Source: DAOTZS01 sp034434335
Lineage (GTDB): Bacteria; Chloroflexota; Anaerolineae; CG2-30-64-16
NCBI GenBank assembly: GCA_034434335.1
Contig: DAOTZS010000232.1
Location: 1-8,597 of the forward strand
Length of the DNA: 8,597 nucleotides
Reading direction: 5' to 3'
Part shown: positions 1 through 5,324 of the stretch, in pieces
Numbering within the stretch: position 1 is the first letter of the stretch
Layout of the letters: each line of letters opens with the position of its first letter
Notes under the pieces: generated by a model
Databases searched by the model: none
What the model was told of the DNA's origin: nothing
Seen by the model: only the letters and a program-made list of their open reading frames with translations
Position numbers and translations under genes: made by a program

Positions 1-1042
1 TGGTGGGCATCATGACATCGAGGATAATGGCCTGGGGCCGGAGTTGGCGGGCCAGCGTGAGCGCTTCCACCCCATCCTGCACCCCCACCACCTGCACGGC
101 CGTCTGGCTCAGATAGAGCTGGAACATGCGCACGGCCGGCTCCTGATCGTCCACCACCAGCAGCAGAGGCCGCTGGCTGGTGGGCAGGGTGAGGGTCAGC
201 CGCACCGCGAATCGGCCTTCCCCCAGGGCAAGGTGCTCCTGGTCCAACCTGGCATCCAGGCGTTCCGCCCAATAGCGTGCGATCGCCAATGGTTGCGTCT
301 CTTGGGCAACCGAGACGCGCTCGCCCGCCTCGAACTCGATCACCACCCGCACGCGGCTGACTCCGTCCTCTGCCTGGGCTTCTGCGCTTACAGCTACCGG
401 CCCGCCCGGGCACAACTCCAGGGCATAGCTCAACAGGCTGAGCAGGATCTGGCGGAGCACCACCCGATCACTCAGCACAGCCGGCAACTGGGGAGGCAGC
501 GACACCCTGAGCGCGGTCCCCACGCTCCTGACCCTGGCCTGGAGCGTGGCAAGGACCCCATGCATCACATCAGACAGGGCGAGGGTTTCCTGGGTGATGG
601 TAAATGCGCCGGCCTGGCCCAAGTCTGCCACCTGAGCCCCTTTGGCCTTCCGCCCAGGGCCGATCTGATCCCACAAGAAGGAGGCCACGGCCTGCACAGC
701 GCGCCTCTGCTCTCGGCGGAGCTGTCGAACGCTCAGCCCAAGTTGCACCCCCAGCTCTTGCAGGCTGAGCCCTCGCACGTAGCGCCCGTGGAGCAGCGCA
801 TAGGGGCGCATCTCAGGGGCTGTGGACGGCAACGCCCTGGCCGCCGGCCGCAGCTTCTCGATTGCGCCCAAGAGCAGTTCGCCCAACTGCTCGGCCCGGC
901 TCTTCCCTTCCTGCGGCCGGCTGGGCAGGAAATCGGCCAGCGCGTGGGTCTCGAGCGCCGCCTGATCATAGAGATTGGCCAGCGCATCTCTGACCAACCG
1001 CTCGAACCCTCGTTGGTCGAGCACACCAGGAGACTCATCCAT
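1..1042 (-). CDS. Partial HTH / degenerate kinase-like / receiver-domain signalling protein (C-terminus beyond window)
   Basis: The frame is open without a stop from ATG at 1042 to the window edge (347 codons plus one base). Residues about 80-125 form an HTH-like segment (GLSLQELGVQLGLSVRQLRR), which suggests DNA binding. Residues about 185-290 resemble a histidine-kinase ATPase domain, but the N-box (LLSLLSYAL) lacks its usual Asn and no clear glycine box or phospho-acceptor His box is visible, so kinase activity is doubtful. Residues from about 292 are a receiver domain: acidic pair D298/D299 (LLLVVDDQ) and phospho-acceptor D342 (IILDVMMP). It probably receives a phosphoryl group from a partner kinase. 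An in-frame ATG at 1066 would add eight residues; neither start has a strong ribosome site. It is divergent from the sugar-transport genes, so it could regulate them, but that is inference. More domains may follow beyond position 1. Confidence 0.82.
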   Translation of the reverse strand, partial: MDESPGVLDQRGFERLVRDALANLYDQAALETHALADFLPSRPQEGKSRAEQLGELLLGAIEKLRPAARALPSTAPEMRPYALLHGRYVRGLSLQELGVQLGLSVRQLRREQRRAVQAVASFLWDQIGPGRKAKGAQVADLGQAGAFTITQETLALSDVMHGVLATLQARVRSVGTALRVSLPPQLPAVLSDRVVLRQILLSLLSYALELCPGGPVAVSAEAQAEDGVSRVRVVIEFEAGERVSVAQETQPLAIARYWAERLDARLDQEHLALGEGRFAVRLTLTLPTSQRPLLLVVDDQEPAVRMFQLYLSQTAVQVVGVQDGVEALTLARQLRPQAIILDVMMPT

Positions 1043-1112
1043 AGGCTTCCGCCTTATCCCCGACATGGGAGCAAGTATAGATCAAGGCCGCCAGATGACC
1101 ATCTGCCACCCC

Positions 1113-1141
1113 ATTATAGCTGGTTCGTGGCCTTTGTCCAA
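1113..1141 (-). promoter_or_regulatory. Near-consensus sigma-70 promoter for the minus-strand signalling gene
   Basis: Read on the minus strand, the -35 is TTGGAC (1141-1136) and the -10 is TATAAT (1118-1113), separated by exactly 17 bp. The -10 is a perfect match and the -35 matches four of six positions. Transcription would start near 1106, leaving a leader of about 40-65 nt before the candidate ATGs at 1066 and 1042. Position and direction fit the gene below it. Confidence 0.65.
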
Positions 1142-1244
1142 CAGCTTCGGATGGGGGCCTGCTTAGCGATTGATGGTGGTGAAGCCGCCCCTGGTCCAGG
1201 GCAGGCTATGGCCGCAAATTGGCCCAAAGATGGCTGCAGAGCAC

Positions 1245-1273
1245 TTGATGTAATAGCCTGAAAATGCTTTAAT
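1245..1273 (+). promoter_or_regulatory. Candidate sigma-70 promoter reading toward the sugar-transport operon
   Basis: TTGATG (1245-1250) and TTTAAT (1268-1273) are separated by 17 bp. The -10 matches five of six consensus positions and the -35 four of six. It is divergent from the minus-strand promoter about 100 bp away. A transcript from here would have a leader of about 435 nt carrying three hairpins and the mobile-element copy before the binding-protein gene. It is a sequence match only, in a region where chance matches are likely. Confidence 0.35.
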
Positions 1274-1282
1274 TGGCAGGAG

Positions 1283-1302
1283 ATACGCCGTTTAGGGCGT
1301 AT
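1283..1302. repeat. Short hairpin, 7-bp perfect stem
   Basis: ATACGCC (1283-1289) pairs with GGCGTAT (1296-1302) around a six-base loop. It is the first of three hairpins in a row between the divergent genes. It has no T-run, so it is not an obvious terminator. Confidence 0.5.
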
Positions 1303-1308
1303 TGCCCC

Positions 1309-1349
1309 ATCCCCCTTACCCCCTTCCCCGCAAGGCGGAGAAGGGGGAT
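1309..1349. repeat. C-tract/G-tract hairpin, REP-like intergenic repeat
   Basis: Two nested pairings are visible. ATCCCCCTT (1309-1317) is the reverse complement of AAGGGGGAT (1341-1349). Alternatively CCCCCTTC (1319-1326) pairs with GAAGGGGG (1340-1347), continuing after one mismatch into CCGC/GCGG around an AAG loop. C-rich palindromes of this form with a GCAAGGC core are common dispersed intergenic repeats in Chloroflexota and other GC-rich bacteria; that comparison is from memory and was not searched. Confidence 0.55.
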
Positions 1350-1355
1350 CGAGAT

Positions 1356-1398
1356 TAAGGGGTATTCTGGGCGGCGAAGCCGCCCAGAATACCCCTTA
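1356..1398. repeat. Perfect 20-bp-stem hairpin
   Basis: The left arm 1356-1375 and right arm 1379-1398 are exact reverse complements around a three-base GAA loop. The stem core is GGGGTATTCTGGGCGGC. No T-run follows on either strand, so classic intrinsic termination is not supported. It may act as a REP-like element or transcript stabiliser, or be a remnant of a palindromic mobile element. It lies in the leader of any transcript starting at the 1245-1273 promoter candidate. Confidence 0.7.
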
Positions 1399-1413
1399 GG
1401 ATTCCCGGGATGG

Positions 1414-1461
1414 TTCAATTCACCGAGAAAATTGGTTTACACTTGCTAGGACACCTATATG
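1414..1461 (+). promoter_or_regulatory. Possible proximal promoter region for the binding-protein gene (weak)
   Basis: This AT-richer patch holds two overlapping weak sigma-70-like arrangements. One is TTCAAT (1414-1419) with TACACT (1438-1443), and the other is TTGGTT (1432-1437) with TATATG (1456-1461), each with 18-bp spacing. Neither is strong. It is listed because the patch is upstream of the element copy and in the right direction. Confidence 0.2.
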
Positions 1462-1486
1462 GCGTCTTGCCGCAGGCATGTGATAC

Positions 1487-1495
1487 AAGGAGGTG
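1487..1495 (+). promoter_or_regulatory. Orphan Shine-Dalgarno-like sequence in the leader
   Basis: AAGGAGGTG is a near-perfect anti-16S match with no ATG, GTG or TTG correctly spaced after it. CTG at 1499 is at workable spacing and would read a few codons before reaching TAA in the inserted element. Before the insertion the same frame would have ended at TGA after ten codons. It may be a relict or a leader-peptide site, or coincidence. Confidence 0.25.
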
Positions 1496-1513
1496 CAACT
1501 GCAAGAACATCTC

Positions 1514-1521
1514 GCTCTTTC
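1514..1521. repeat. Target-site duplication, left flank of element copy 1
   Basis: GCTCTTTC directly abuts the left inverted repeat at 1522 and is repeated exactly at 1658-1665 after the right inverted repeat, as expected for an 8-bp duplication on insertion. Confidence 0.85.
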
Positions 1522-1657
1522 GTAACTATTCAGCGGTGACTGGAAGTCACCCTTTTTGGGCCTGTGGCCATGATGCATACATGAAGGGTGTCGGCGGAGG
1601 CCGATACCCGGCACGAAGTGCCCAGGAGGGGCGATTTCAATCGGCCTGAATAGTTAC
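1522..1657. mobile_element. MITE-like non-autonomous element, copy 1 (136 bp)
   Basis: The element starts with GTAACTATTCAG and ends with its exact reverse complement, CTGAATAGTTAC (12-bp perfect terminal inverted repeats). It is bounded by 8-bp target duplications (GCTCTTTC). A second copy lies at 7203-7365 in the same orientation; the first 43 and last 29 bases are identical between the copies. The inside is a chain of hairpins: 1535-1551 (7-bp stem, then CTTTTT), 1586-1609 (10-bp stem with one G-T pair and a GGAG loop), 1610-1622 (GGCAC/GTGCC) and 1629-1645 (CGATT/AATCG). It carries no transposase. GTAA ends plus 8-bp duplications are known hallmarks of the IS66 family, so mobilisation by an IS66-type transposase elsewhere in the genome is inferred. 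Confidence 0.85.
1535..1557 (+). terminator. Terminator-like hairpin carried by element copy 1
   Basis: GGTGACT (1535-1541) pairs with AGTCACC (1545-1551) around GGA, followed by C and five T. The stem is only 7 bp, so termination would be weak or partial. It lies between the upstream promoter candidates and the binding-protein gene and could lower read-through. The same hairpin recurs in copy 2. Confidence 0.35.
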
Positions 1658-1665
1658 GCTCTTTC
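1658..1665. repeat. Target-site duplication, right flank of element copy 1
   Basis: GCTCTTTC immediately follows the right inverted repeat and is identical to 1514-1521. It confirms the exact boundary of the inserted element. Confidence 0.85.
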
Positions 1666-1715
1666 TAACTCTTGAGCCCCAAAAGGCTATCCCCTAGCAG
1701 AAGGAGGATCAAACC

Positions 1716-3104
1716 ATGAAACGCACACTCTATATTCCCATGATCTGCGCAATGCTGTTGTCCATCGTTCTCGCAGCCTGTGTCCCTACCGCTACCCCAG
1801 CTCCGCAGGTGATCAAAGAGACGGTGGTGGTAGAGAAGCCGGTCGAGAAGGTGGTGGAAAAGGTGGTCACCCCCACCCCGTTGCCTCCCACGCCCGTACC
1901 GGAGAAGATCGTTATCACCGTGTGGGACTGGAAGTCGGGCGATCCGGCCAGCGCCCCTTATTTCGAGAAGGCCGCCGCAGCCTTCATGCAGATGCATCCC
2001 AATGTCACTATCAACCATGTGCCCCAGCCCCATACCGAATACTATACGATCCTGGGCACAGCCATCGCTGCCCAATCTGGGCCGGACCTGGTCCTCTTCC
2101 ATCCCAAGTCGGCCATCCTCGACCGCAAGGATGCCCTGATCCCGCTGAACGACTATGTCGCCGACATCCACGACCAGCTCACCGGTTGGGAGTCGTTCAG
2201 TGACGACGATGGCACCATCTATGCCATCCCCATCACCACCCAGGGCCTGGTCATCTACTACAACAAAGCCATCTACCGCGAGGCCGGGCTGGACCCCGAG
2301 AAGCCGCCGGTCACCTGGGACGACATGGTCCAGACTTGCGACGTCATCAAAGAAAAGACGGGCAAGTACTGCTTCACCTTTGGTGACAAGGAAGGCTGGA
2401 ACGCCGACTGGTGGCTGACGGTGATCATGAACGGCCTGGTCACCGACGAAGAGTTCGAGAAGTGGGCCAGGCGGGAGATGAAGTGGACCGACCCCAAGCC
2501 GGTGAAGGTGCTGGAGCTGCTCCAGGAAGCGGCGCAAAGGGGCTGGTTCCCCGAAGGGGCAGCCTCCATTGCCATGTTCCCCGATTCCTTCGAGATCTTC
2601 GAACGCGGGGACGCGGCCCATGTCATCGGCCTCATCTCCGATGTGGCCCACTGGAAGGAGTTCGGCGATTTCATCGGCGACAAGAACCTGGGCGTGATGA
2701 AGGGGTTGATCATTGACCAACAGGCGGTGCCCAGCGTCGAGGCCATGCATATCCAGGGGGCCAGCGGCATCGGCTACGCGGTCACCAAGTGGTCGCCCAA
2801 CAAGGAGATCGCCATCGAGTACGCCAAGTTCCTGGCCAACAAGGAAAACTTGCAGAACTTCTTCCTCTACGCGGGGGCCATGGTGCCACGCAAGGACTTC
2901 GACAAGGCCCTGATGCCTTCCGAGGCCGGCAAGATCATCCTGGATTGGGTGGCCTGCTGCGGACGCCTGGGTGCTCACGACTTCCCGCCCACCGCTGCCA
3001 TCCAGGAGCATGAGCGCCAGGGGCAGCTCCTGCTGACAGGCGCCACGACCCCGGCCGAGGCGGCCGCCGCGATCCAAAAGGTAGAAGACGAGGCCAAGAA
3101 GTAA
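1716..3104 (+). CDS. Sugar ABC transporter substrate-binding lipoprotein (family 1)
   Basis: This is the extracytoplasmic binding protein that captures the sugar and delivers it to the two permeases encoded next. Residues 1-21 are a lipoprotein signal peptide (KR start, hydrophobic core) and the lipobox LAAC puts the lipidated Cys at position 22. A flexible linker rich in Val/Glu/Lys, then Thr/Pro (TPTPLPPTPVP), follows to about residue 66, typical of Chloroflexota lipoproteins. The mature domain starts at ITVWDWKSGDPASAPYFEKA and looks like the maltose/glycerol-3-phosphate-type SBP_bac_1 fold. The length of 462 residues is normal once the linker is allowed for. AAGGAGG at 1701-1707 sits eight bases before the ATG and fixes the start. 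Family assignment is firm; the sugar is not readable. The leader is interrupted by element copy 1, about 60 bp upstream. Confidence 0.93.
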   Translation: MKRTLYIPMICAMLLSIVLAACVPTATPAPQVIKETVVVEKPVEKVVEKVVTPTPLPPTPVPEKIVITVWDWKSGDPASAPYFEKAAAAFMQMHPNVTINHVPQPHTEYYTILGTAIAAQSGPDLVLFHPKSAILDRKDALIPLNDYVADIHDQLTGWESFSDDDGTIYAIPITTQGLVIYYNKAIYREAGLDPEKPPVTWDDMVQTCDVIKEKTGKYCFTFGDKEGWNADWWLTVIMNGLVTDEEFEKWARREMKWTDPKPVKVLELLQEAAQRGWFPEGAASIAMFPDSFEIFERGDAAHVIGLISDVAHWKEFGDFIGDKNLGVMKGLIIDQQAVPSVEAMHIQGASGIGYAVTKWSPNKEIAIEYAKFLANKENLQNFFLYAGAMVPRKDFDKALMPSEAGKIILDWVACCGRLGAHDFPPTAAIQEHERQGQLLLTGATTPAEAAAAIQKVEDEAKK

Positions 3105-3115
3105 GGTGATCTGGC

Positions 3116-3158
3116 AGGGGGTTATTACAGGCAGCAAAGCGGCCTGTAATAACCCCCT
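3116..3158 (+). promoter_or_regulatory. Intercistronic 17-bp hairpin between binding protein and permease genes
   Basis: AGGGGGTTATTACAGGC (3116-3132) pairs perfectly with 3142-3158; the 9-base loop can form two more GC pairs around AAA. It starts 11 bp after the binding-protein stop. No proper T-run follows, so it is more likely a 3'-end stabiliser or partial attenuator. In many sugar ABC operons a hairpin here keeps binding-protein mRNA in excess of permease mRNA; that role is inferred. Confidence 0.6.
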
Positions 3159-3224
3159 TGTCTCTCCCCCAAGCTGGAGATGAGCGGCAGAGGGTGAGGG
3201 CAGGCTCTCAGGAACAGGAAAACC

Positions 3225-4157
3225 ATGACCGAGAGAAGAGCACCTTCCCAGGCCCGGCCCCGATGGAGGTTGCGGCCGGGATCTCATAGAGAGCCGGAAC
3301 GGGTGATGGGCTATTTGTTTATCGCCCCGGCCCTGTTCTTGCTGGGAGTCTTCCGCTTCTATCCCATGGTGCGTGGGTTCATGTATTCTTTGACGCAGTG
3401 GGATGGCATCAATCCTCCTCAGTTCGTTGGTTTACAGAACTTCGTCCAACTGCTCCTGCGCGATGATCTGTTCCACGCTGCCATACTCAACGCTGCCAAG
3501 CTCCTGGCAACCCTGCCCGTTTGGGTCTTTTTCCCCATGATCCTGGCCATCCTTATCTTCCAGGGGGTACCGGGGTGGCGCTTCTTCCGGGCGGCCTATT
3601 TCTTCCCCAACGTGCTCTCGGCGGTCATCGTGGGCGCGATCTTCAACATGCTCCTGCGCACGGATGGGCCGCTGAATACCTTTCTGAAGGCAATAGGGTT
3701 GAAGGCCCTGGCCGTGGATTGGTTGGGCAATGCCTTCACGGCTCTACCCACAGTCATCGCCGTGGCCATATGGGCCAGTTTCGGCAGCGGGGTGATCGTG
3801 TTCCTCTCGGGCCTCTCCGCTATCCCCGAGGACTTCTTCGATGCAGCCAAGATAGACGGGGCCAACTGGGTCCAGACCCTGTGGTATGTGACCATTCCCG
3901 TGCTGCGCCCCACCATCGAGTTCGTGGCGGTGGCTGCTTCCATGGGCATGCTGACCAGCATGTTCGGTTACATCTACGTGATGACGGGGGGAGGCCCTGG
4001 CACGGCCACCTACCTGCCCGAATACCTCATCTGGGTGCAGCAGGGCCGGCTCAACCGGCCAGGCTATGCCAGCGCCATCAGCGTTTTGCTCTTTTTCATC
4101 TTGTTTGTGGTGGCCCTGTTCCAAATCCGCCTGATGTCGCGCGCCAGGGAGAGTTAG
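3225..4157 (+). CDS. Sugar ABC transporter permease, MalF/UgpA type
   Basis: This is one of two inner-membrane subunits forming the import channel. About six hydrophobic segments are visible (roughly residues 28-50, 90-113, 123-145, 172-196, 229-253 and 283-303). The cytoplasmic EAA loop that docks on the ATPase is at about 201-229 (PEDFFDAAKIDGANWVQTLW then IPVLRP), matching the pattern EAA-x3-G with a later I-x-LP-like end. At 310 residues it has the short form without the large periplasmic loop of enteric MalF. The N-terminal ~25 residues are basic and cytoplasmic. A shorter start at 3306 (MGYLFIAPALF) is possible, but the 3225 ATG has AGGAACAGGAAA upstream. The gene follows the hairpin at 3116-3158 and is nearly joined to the next permease gene (3-bp gap). 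Confidence 0.93.
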   Translation: MTERRAPSQARPRWRLRPGSHREPERVMGYLFIAPALFLLGVFRFYPMVRGFMYSLTQWDGINPPQFVGLQNFVQLLLRDDLFHAAILNAAKLLATLPVWVFFPMILAILIFQGVPGWRFFRAAYFFPNVLSAVIVGAIFNMLLRTDGPLNTFLKAIGLKALAVDWLGNAFTALPTVIAVAIWASFGSGVIVFLSGLSAIPEDFFDAAKIDGANWVQTLWYVTIPVLRPTIEFVAVAASMGMLTSMFGYIYVMTGGGPGTATYLPEYLIWVQQGRLNRPGYASAISVLLFFILFVVALFQIRLMSRARES

Positions 4158-4160
4158 TGG

Positions 4161-5003
4161 ATGAAAACAGGGAGGATTTCCCTTTATCGCCTGATACCGT
4201 ACCTCTGGGTCGTTCCCATGGGGTTGATCGCCTTTACCACCATCTACCCCATCTTCTTCACCCTGAACGTCTCCCTGAAGTCGCACAAGTCTTTCGTGCT
4301 CAACCGTTTCGCCCTGACCCTTGACCCTACCCTGCAGAACTTCCTGCGCGCCTGGACCTATGCCAGGATCGGCAAGTACTTCTGGAATTCCCTCATCGTC
4401 ACTGCCGGTGCGGTGGTCCTGCTGTGGGCGGTGTGCTCCATGGCCGGCTATGCCTTTGCCCAGATGAAGTTCCGTGGCAACCGGGCGCTTTTCTTGCTCA
4501 TCCTGGCGGGCATGATGATCCCCATCCAGGTTGTCCTGGTGCCCTTTTATAAGCTCGTCCTCGACCTGCACCTTCTGAACAAACACGTGGGGCTGATCCT
4601 CGCCTATAGCGCCTTTTTCCTGCCCTTCGGCGTCTACCTGATGACCGCCTACTACACCAGCATCCCCAGCGAGCTGCCCGAAGCTGCCAAGGTAGATGGT
4701 GCCTCGGTCTGGCAGATCTACACCTACATCATGCTGCCCATGGGCCGGCCGGCCCTGGCCACCCTGGGCATCCTCAACACTCTCTACGCCTGGAACGACC
4801 TGCTGATCTCTCTGCTTGTCCTGCAAGAGCGGGAACTCAGGACACTGATGGTGGGCATCGCTGCCCTGCGTGGCGAATACACCACCGATGTGCCCCTGAT
4901 GGCTGCCGGGCTGATCCTGGGTGCCCTGCCCGTGATCATCCTCTTTCTGATCTTCCAGGCCCAGATCAGCAAGGGGATGACTGTCGGCGCGGTGAAAGGC
5001 TGA
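4161..5003 (+). CDS. Sugar ABC transporter permease, MalG/UgpE type
   Basis: This is the second inner-membrane channel subunit, a heterodimer partner of the preceding permease. Hydrophobic segments lie at about residues 11-36, 76-100, 108-128, 142-163, 199-221 and 245-267. The EAA loop is at about 172-197 (LPEAAKVDGASVWQIYTYI then MLPMGRP), a clean match to the family consensus. The C-terminal FQAQISKGMTVGAVKG is the usual MalG-type tail, and 280 residues is standard length. The start codon lies three bases after the upstream stop, so translational coupling is likely. No ATP-binding subunit gene follows, so the importer probably uses an ATPase encoded elsewhere, as is common for CUT1 systems sharing an MsmK-like subunit. 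Confidence 0.94.
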   Translation: MKTGRISLYRLIPYLWVVPMGLIAFTTIYPIFFTLNVSLKSHKSFVLNRFALTLDPTLQNFLRAWTYARIGKYFWNSLIVTAGAVVLLWAVCSMAGYAFAQMKFRGNRALFLLILAGMMIPIQVVLVPFYKLVLDLHLLNKHVGLILAYSAFFLPFGVYLMTAYYTSIPSELPEAAKVDGASVWQIYTYIMLPMGRPALATLGILNTLYAWNDLLISLLVLQERELRTLMVGIAALRGEYTTDVPLMAAGLILGALPVIILFLIFQAQISKGMTVGAVKG

Positions 5004-5016
5004 GGAGGCAGAGGCC

Positions 5017-5250
5017 ATGTCAGATATGACCTCGCGCGAACGTGTCCTGGCCATCCTGCGTTGTCAGGAGCCCGACCGGGTGCCGTTCCTGGAAGCGGTG
5101 GTGGATGAGCCGGTGGCATTGGCCTTGCTGGGCCGGCCTGTGCCAGAAGGCCTGGTGATGGGCGAGCTGGGGGTGAGGGAGACGCCGGTGTTCGTGGGGC
5201 TCCCTCCTGGCGGCGGCAGATCTCAACAGGCTTTTCATCGATCACTATAA
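5017..5250 (+). pseudogene. Broken uroporphyrinogen-decarboxylase-like (UroD/MtaA superfamily) gene remnant
   Basis: The N-terminus MTSRERVLAILRCQEPDRVP is the characteristic opening of UroD-like proteins, which are normally about 340-380 residues; only 77 codons remain. The GAGGAGG ribosome site and a 13-bp gap after the second permease gene place it as the old fourth gene of that operon. Around residue 60 the frame appears shifted. Dropping one G from GGGG at 5196-5199 lets the reading continue as SLLAAADLNRLFIDHYNR, which looks like plausible protein, up to about 5256, where it runs into non-coding inverted-repeat sequence. So there is probably both a +1 frameshift and a 3' deletion. Members beside sugar transporters are often of unknown substrate or corrinoid-methyltransferase type. 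A functional short peptide is unlikely. Confidence 0.72.
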
Positions 5251-5251
5251 C
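5223..5251 (+). promoter_or_regulatory. Candidate promoter for the E1/TIM-barrel/SDR gene set
   Basis: TCAACA (5223-5228) and TATAAC (5246-5251) are spaced 17 bp. The -35 matches four of six and the -10 five of six positions. Transcription would start near 5258, inside the left arm of the inverted repeat at 5253-5262, leaving a leader of about 67 nt before the E1 alpha ATG. It overlaps the 3' end of the UroD-like remnant, which suits a new transcription unit after gene decay. Sequence match only. Confidence 0.4.
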
Positions 5252-5252
5252 C

Positions 5253-5313
5253 GCAGGTCTCAGCTCGTAAGTCGCAGATTGCAGGCCAGAAGCGTGAGAC
5301 CTGCGACCTGAGA
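5253..5313 (+). promoter_or_regulatory. Leader with overlapping, mutually exclusive inverted repeats upstream of E1 alpha
   Basis: GCAGGTCTCA (5253-5262) is the exact reverse complement of TGAGACCTGC (5295-5304). GTCGCAG (5271-5277) pairs with CTGCGAC (5301-5307), and TCTCAG (5258-5263) with CTGAGA (5308-5313), which abuts the AAGGAG ribosome site at 5313-5318. Only some of these can form at once, so the leader could switch between structures that expose or hide the ribosome site, or the arms could be an operator. It matches no riboswitch class I know. Confidence 0.4.
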
Positions 5314-5324
5314 AGGAGATACCT

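Noticed and set aside
44..1261. Long plus-strand open frame of 405 codons opposite the signalling gene
   Set aside because: The minus-strand frame encodes a recognisable receiver domain with the correct acidic residues. The plus frame is rich in His/Gln/Pro/Arg with no domain, a typical antisense shadow in GC-rich DNA.
1420..1614. Minus-strand small ORF sharing the block GDFQSPLNSY with one at 7110-7322
   Set aside because: The shared block comes from translating the two element copies in antisense. The outer parts differ because they are flanking DNA, and there is no coding evidence beyond the repeat.
1410..1649. Plus-strand 79-codon ORF running into element copy 1
   Set aside because: It mixes unique leader sequence and element sequence, has no ribosome site, and would not exist without the insertion.
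1522..1657. Possible structured non-coding RNA gene or tRNA-like element
   Set aside because: Multiple hairpins are present, but exact inverted ends and target duplications explain the unit as a mobile element. No tRNA cloverleaf or known RNA family is recognisable.
1665..3287. Minus-strand open frame of 540 codons across the binding-protein gene
   Set aside because: It lies opposite a clear lipoprotein gene with a signal peptide and ribosome site; its translation is low-complexity Gly/Leu/Asp/His and matches no family I recognise.
3744..5054. Minus-strand open frame of 436 codons across the two permease genes
   Set aside because: It spans two genes with conserved EAA loops; its His/Gln/Asp/Gly-rich translation is a codon-bias shadow.
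5253..5313. Known riboswitch (for example TPP, given the ThDP enzyme downstream)
   Set aside because: I see no THI-box consensus (the conserved CUGAGA core occurs only as a short chance match at 5308-5313, without the partner helices and GGU/ACC elements), and the leader is too short.
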